A stretch of DNA of 64,000 nt from Magicicada septendecula (lineage: Eukaryota; Arthropoda; Insecta; Hemiptera; Cicadidae): positions 40,629,844-40,693,843 of the forward strand of contig CM068370.1 in assembly GCA_034769895.1 (NCBI GenBank), given 5' to 3'. The notes under the pieces were generated by a model. It did no database searches and was not told the DNA's origin. It was given only the letters and a program-made list of their open reading frames with translations. Below, piece after piece: positions 58,260-64,000 of this stretch. Both the position numbers and the translations under genes were made by a program. Position 1 is the stretch's first letter. The number at the start of each line of letters is the position of its first letter.

Positions 58260-58610
58260 TTTTTGGGTTGTTAGGCGATGGTCTAGATTGCCTATGTATA
58301 CTGCCATATGTTTCGTCCATACTGGTGACAACATCTTCAGTGCCACGGGAAGTATTTCAGTGCTGGAAGTATCAGAACATCATGAAGTGAGCGAACCAAT
58401 CTAAAAAGGGGAGCGATGAGATTGGCCAAAAACATGACCAACCAATGTCTTGAAAAAAGTGTACAAATAGACGTGCCTTCATGGGACAGAACAGTCTTTG
58501 TTTGTATTCAGGTTTTGTGATCTGTGTTCCTGTGCCATTGAAGATGTCCGTCTGGAACGTCTGGAGATAAACATAGAGAATCTAGACTATGGCCTAATAA
58601 CCTCGAAAAG
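58260..58610. mobile_element. PLE-type inverted repeat fragment
   Basis: GTTAGGCGATGGTCTAGATT at the left and its degenerate complement (AATCTAGACTATGGCCTAA) at the right face each other. The left arm (minus) has CTGAAGATG...GACGAAACATATGG. The right arm has TTGAAGATGTCCGTCTGGAACG. Both hammerhead cores are degraded. Related to the single copy at 46380-46500. Confidence 0.5.
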
Positions 58611-59649
58611 TGTGATAACATAAAGTAATATGAATATGTTCCAGGCAATCAAATATAACAAAATAATCTTTGTGACTGTCAGTTATGTTAGTTGTATGGC
58701 AAAACAGAGTGGGAAACAGTGACATAGCTGTGTGTAGTTTGGACTTGTTTTCAATAAAATTTTGTGTAGCATGAGTAAAACTGCTGTTGTTGATAATTTG
58801 GTAGTTTTATAAAGTTGACTTTGCATAAAACAGTAATAGGTGAGCAGTAATAAGTCTGCTGGCTGGGAGTGACTGTACAAGCAGTAGAGAGAAAGCCACA
58901 GACAAAACCAACAATTCCAGCTGCCTTCCTGAAGTGTACTACATCTTGTTGTTCTTCTTCTTGTTTTTCACTTCAAGGACTAGGTTATATAAATCTGGTC
59001 TGGACTTATTTCATCATCAGATAACACACGTCACTTCTACCAATGGCTTTATATATCATGAAACTCTACGAATCAATTACAAAATTATAATTATTTTTAT
59101 CTCTTACCTTCGGGTTTTTATTCCAAAGTCTTTCAGACGAAAACAGCTGCAAAAAGGATTATTTGGATTTGATATAGGCAAAGATCAAATACACCGTTTG
59201 TGCTAACACATTGCCTCTGATTTATTATTCAAAACAACTACTTCGTCTCTCTTTCATAACATTTAGAGCAAATACTTGTAGAATGAGCAACAATTTGTGA
59301 AATCAAATTTAGTAATAAAATATTTCTTAATTAACTAGCTTATTACAACTATGGTATACCCCAACTATTTACTATCTGCAATGAACCAATACGTGCTTTG
59401 GCTACACACTCACACACATTCGTTCTTTGATTTTATCGTTCTATTTAAACCCCACTTCGAGATCTCTGATGTACATTTTAGATTTATATTTATTTATGTT
59501 GAATTATACTCTGGGAAAAAAAAGGAAAATAATCTTGTTTAAAACTCAGTTAATACTTAACGTCTGAAGAACTCCGCTGTTCTGCACATCTGCTGTGAAT
59601 GCACTGTTTAACACACCATAATTTAGTTTTGACACTGTTTACCCGCGGT
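58611..59649. other. SUCLA2 intron 2 spacer
   Basis: A 90-codon open frame (58934-59206) has no recognisable motif. Otherwise AT-rich. Confidence 0.35.
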
Positions 59650-60164
59650 ACTGTTATTGACTATTTCATATTAGTTTGAGGCACCACTATTACGTTAATC
59701 CACTTTAAAATAGCATTCCGTGTTGTTTTGTCGGCCGACATAAATTTTCGAACACTTAGCTTGCTTAGGCTGGCCGCGCGGCCCTGTGTCACAACTGGCA
59801 CTGGCGCTAGTTCGCTAAATTGCATCCAGTGTTTTTTTGGTCACGTGGTCGTGCATATGTGCTCCCATTGGTGCTATTGAAAGGGCGCCTTAGCAGAGGC
59901 GGGAAGGTGAGCAATGTTTTTGCCGCCTGGCGCAATGTGCAGTTACATACTCTCTTTCGTAATTCACGGCTGAGGCGCAGGTTGATGTTATTTCACCATC
60001 GGTCTGCGTTGCATGAGTGCGGAGACAAAACATAGACGTTTTTTCTGCAATAAACACAGCCTATCTGGTTGACTAACTCGGGGTTCTACAAGGGTGAACA
60101 ATGACTGTAGAGAATGTAATTTTAAAAAAATGTTATCTTGGCCCTACAATCTCGTACCGTTACA
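59650..60164 (-). mobile_element. Probable 3' LTR of the gypsy element (boundaries uncertain)
   Basis: On the minus strand a G7 purine tract (TTGGGGGGGTAT) is directly followed by TGTAACGGTACGAG at 60164, the usual polypurine tract and LTR start. The segment is GC-richer than its surroundings and could end near TGTTATTG (59650) on the + strand. The partner LTR lies outside the window. Confidence 0.35.
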
Positions 60165-60674
60165 ATACCCCCCCAATAAGAGATTGAAGGCCGGAGCGTT
60201 CAAACTCTTATTGCCTAACCTAAAAGGATCAGTGAGGATATGGCGCCGCAACCCCCCTGAACTCTCTACTAAATCATGGGTTCTTACCCCCCTAGTCTGG
60301 CGACTGTGACAGCACCCATCCGATCTTACTGGACTTCTCTGTTCGAGATCCCAACACCGAAAAATCGAACAGATACCCGACCCAGTATCGCCTGACTTTA
60401 GAACATTCAATTAAAAAAACGACAAGCGGCCTTCCATCACTCCATATCCCACAACTGATTTGTTTCCTCTTAGCCGTACTGGTTCATTGACAACGTACTG
60501 GCTCATTTTATATTATAGACCCTAAAGAATAATATTAATAAAACAATATTGGTTTACAATGATACACATAAATTCCAATTAAATTAAATAATATTCCCCA
60601 TACAATGTTGCCCATCCAAAATAACGCCTTAATTATATAAAATGACATCAACTCCATTCATACCTAGCTACTAT

Positions 60675-60707
<33 letters not shown>

Positions 60708-63029
60708 TATATAACCCCCTTTTAATCCCTTAACCCCTGATACCCGTTACATTTTAATGTGGTCTGCACGAGGCTTCTTGGCCTTTTTCAGCCTCATCCT
60801 CGCCGTAACCCACATCTCCCTCGTGACCTGTAACTGGGTCACCACCCATCCACACTCACTATTACCCCCCCTAGACTGTGGCGTCTAGTTGCTTTCACAA
60901 GGACTGATGCGGAAGGGGTGGACATTTTTTTCTTTTATTCCACCCCCATCCTTGCTTCGGCGTTACAATAAAATTCGGTATACATATAACCTACTATTTT
61001 TTATTTATACACCCCTAATGGACTACCACCCCTATCTGGGTGAAAATAGACCTGTTCCAAAATTTAGTAGATTCCCCAAAAAATAACCCCCCTACTAAGT
61101 CTAACAAACCACCGGGTTAACAAAATAAAACAAACGACAAGCCGGTTATATCAAGTAAAATTTATGATTTGCCACAATTAACTACTTTCACGGTCATGGT
61201 CCGGTGAGGTCATGGCCGCACTTAGGTGGGGAATCTACAGTTAACACATAAAATATAGATTGGCATTTATAAAAGTTACTTGGGCAGCAATATACACATC
61301 TTATTTTCCAGACACTATCTCATCCTGAACATTTTCCATCAGTTGTCAGTGTTAAATAAATGTTTTAATCCTTATTGACATCAATTAGCATTTAATTTAT
61401 AATTCCAATTTGAATTTAAATGAAAATAAAGTTAAGTTTATTGTTTAAAAATCATCGTTTCTGTTAAATTTATTACTAAATTAATTTAATTGTATTTAAT
61501 TTACTTTAATTAATTCAATTAATCGCAAAAGTTACAGTAATTGCCTCATTGTTATTTTGTCTGTAAAAATTTAATTTCAATTCTTTTCTATCACAATAAG
61601 CTTTTACTCAAGATACTGATTCAGCAGACTACAACATTTTTTGTTATTGTCACCAAGCGTGACTCCAGACATTAGTCTCAACATACCACACCTGTTTATA
61701 TAAACACTAGCCTGCAAGACTCACATAGTCTAAACATCCTGGTTACATCATGGACTGGCATATATACTTCCTGCAAAATTTTCATTTCTATAATTCTTCT
61801 TGTTAACATATTTATCAAAGTCTATTTGTTGCCATTCGAACCAAATATAATTTTAATTCACCTTTCAATTACTTTAATAACATTTTCTTTAAAACATTTT
61901 AACTGTAGCTATATTATTTAAATTACTTTGAATATAAATACAAAATAGGCTTCATTAATAAAATTGACTTTAATAATCTACACTCAGACAGTTTGGCTTT
62001 GATTACAATTATATGCAGTTAATGTATAAAATATGTAAAATTACAATTTCAATTTGAATAAAAAGGAAGTTACCCACATCACCAACCTTCATATTATTAA
62101 GTTACTCCAAGGACCCCTACAATTCGGTTTAATCTCTTTGTTTGTTCAAAACAATTTCCATTACTGTAATTACAATTTCCAAAATGATTCTACGTGATTA
62201 AATGTTTCAGTTTTTCTTAATATTTCAATAAATTTTACAAACATTACATCATTGGTTCTAATCTCTCTTTATATTCCTCCACAATCACATTCCAACTACC
62301 ATTATCCCGTACTCATAACCTAACATAGCAGGTACCACAAAATAATGATTGAACCCTTTGGTTACATAAGTTTACTTTAAAATATTTTCCCAAATTATTT
62401 ATTTACTTGGTATTATACTTATTATAATATTTATACTTATTATTTTTTCTTAATTACCTGTAAATAGGTTGTGCTTTACTTGTACAGAATCATTGTTTCT
62501 ATTAAATTATACAAAAATTTATTATTTAGTTTGTCTACTCAGCCACAAAACTTCTCCACTACCTACCTAATTAAGGGATGAGTTTACAATTCATAAATAA
62601 CGCCAGTTTATTTAATTTTGAGGATTACCCTAATGTGTTATTGAGAATTAAGGCAATCAAATGGTTCCAAAAAGTGTGCCAATTTGTGTAACTATTGTTT
62701 ATGTGTTTACTCTAAGGGGAGGGTTAGGGAAATCGGGAAAATAAAAGGGATAAGGATTATTAAAAGGTCACGAACTAGGACTCAAGGTAGGGACAAAGCT
62801 TCCTCCGGAAATAAGGGTACATGGAGAAAACCAAGGCTCGCGTGGGCAGGGGCGCGTCCCTGAAATAGACGAACCCCACTGGGACAAGTGGGGAACACCT
62901 ATCCGCTACCACTTACTGTTTTATATTATTTATAGTTATTTATAATTATTTAGTTATATAATTTTTGTAATTATTTAGTTTATGTTCAATTACAGGATTT
63001 GATGTATTATTTTTTTATTTATTATTATT
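60165..63029 (-). other. Gypsy 3' non-coding region, G-rich on the minus strand
   Basis: Contains several G6-G7 tracts on the minus strand (near 60174, 60290, 60870 and 61090) and a T38 run at 60677-60714. No envelope or other ORF is readable. AT-rich from about 61300 to 62700. Confidence 0.45.
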
Positions 63030-64000
63030 TCATTTTAACCAATACTTTTTTAAATTGGTGGTGTTATGGGTACCCACTATTTCCCCAGTCATTTGGTTTC
63101 GTAGAACGTAGGCATTATCCATTTTGATGTCAACAACTTCATATGGTCCTTCATACAACAAAAAGAATTTTTTAATCTCTTTATCTTGTGCACTTGATAA
63201 ATCGTGTCTTCTTACTAATACCAACTGACCTATTTCGTACTTGATCCACTTACCTTTGGCATCATGAAGCCGTTTTCTTCTTTCTCCCTTCGTTAATAAG
63301 TTTTCATTTGCGAGTTGAAGTTTTACTTCCAGATCTCGTGGGTTGCTTTCCGGTGGAAAATTGAACAGCTGTTCCAGGATCCTAGGTGGACGTTTTCCTT
63401 GACTAGCTCGTATGGTGTGAACCCCGTTGATTCATGAGTTGTACAGTTTAACCATTCTTCAATTCTTCCCACATAGGCTGGCCATTCACTATGTTTAGCA
63501 TGGCAATATGCTCGGAAAATTCTCCCCAATTCTCGCATGACTCTTTCGGCTTGGTTCGACTGAGGATGATATACCGCTGTGTGTTTAGGTATAATACCTT
63601 CCCAGCCCAAAGTTTGTCGCCATATTCCGCTAATAAATTGGGGCCCATGGTCGGATAATATTATTTTAGGTTTTCCGGTTTTAATCATATAATCCTTCGT
63701 TATTTTCTCACTTAGTACTTTACTAGTGGCCCGCTTTACACTGTATAATCTTACAAATTTCGTGACTGTATCTAATACTACAAAAATGTACATGACGCCT
63801 CCCCTTCCCTTTGGTAGAGGGCCAAACAAGTCTACCGCAACTAGATCAAAAGGCTTTTCTACTTTAACACACCTCATCTCTCCCTCTAAACGGTAATTAA
63901 CTACTTTTGACTTTTGGCATAAATCGCACCCTCGGAGTAAAGTTCTAACCCTCCGTTCCATATTTTTGAATAAGCATGATTCTTTTAATACATTTACACA
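63030..64000 (-). pseudogene. Ty3/gypsy integrase (C-terminal part of pol), partial
   Basis: Enters from the right edge. CDLCQKSK provides the CC of the zinc-binding HHCC. D in VAVDLFGPLPKG, D in ILSDHGPQF and E in HPQSNQAERVMRELGR form the catalytic triad. CTTHESTGFTPYELV follows, and EGPYEVVDIKMDNAYVL (about 63110-63145) is the GPY/F module. A frameshift near 63350 separates the core (63323-63961) from the C-terminal frame (63030-63224). The protein ends NLKKYWLK and a stop. The rest of pol and gag would lie beyond 64000. Confidence 0.85.

Noticed and set aside
1-64000. CRISPR arrays, tRNA or rRNA genes
   Set aside because: No regularly spaced direct repeats of CRISPR type and no cloverleaf or rRNA core sequence was noticed in either strand.

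Overview
The window reads as nuclear DNA of an insect-like arthropod with a large, repeat-rich genome. It is AT-rich and has long introns, arthropod-type mariner, pogo/Tigger, hAT and Helitron elements, jockey/RTE-like LINE tails, Penelope-like elements (PLEs) and Ty3/gypsy LTRs. The species cannot be named from the sequence. No prokaryotic gene organisation, rRNA, tRNA or CRISPR array was seen.

The only host gene I can support is the 5' part of the ADP-forming succinate-CoA ligase beta subunit (SUCLA2) on the + strand. A 22-codon mitochondrial-presequence exon (19638-19703) joins in phase 0 to a second exon (56231-56505) that encodes the start of the ATP-grasp domain. Intron 1 would be about 36.5 kb and intron 2 runs past the window end. 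Most of 20-64 kb is therefore intronic and filled with transposable elements (TEs).

Layout. 1-4.9 kb is a nearly perfect 4.9-kb palindrome. 5-8.8 kb holds a 98-aa ORF with a decayed duplicate, then satellite-like and microsatellite blocks. 8.8-13.5 kb is AT-rich with one PLE remnant. 13.56-17.04 kb is a complete TA-flanked DDE transposon with a frameshifted transposase. 18-21 kb is a LINE scrap, SUCLA2 exon 1 and two related terminal-inverted-repeat elements. 21.6-23.0 kb is a solo LTR split by a PLE insertion. 24.4-29.4 kb has LINE remnants, one interrupted by a 330-bp MITE-like element. 31.2-31.8 kb is an intact solo LTR. 32.2-36.8 kb has a mariner fossil, PLE fragments and a complete PLE. 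37.8-38.6 kb is an internally deleted hAT. 39.1-43.5 kb is a Helitron with both likely ends. 44-54 kb has LINE, hAT, pogo/Tigger, PLE and tandem-repeat remnants. 54.3-58.6 kb has PLE-type inverted repeats around SUCLA2 exon 2. 60-64 kb is the 3' part of a minus-strand gypsy element.

The most interesting signal is a set of hammerhead-ribozyme motifs, some in PLE terminal repeats and one in a small palindromic element inside SUCLA2 intron 2. They have the CUGANGA and GAAA cores, compensatory stem I changes between copies, and very short palindromic stem III sequences, which suggests they act as dimers. Hammerheads in PLEs are known; the particular families and arrangements here are what deserve checking.
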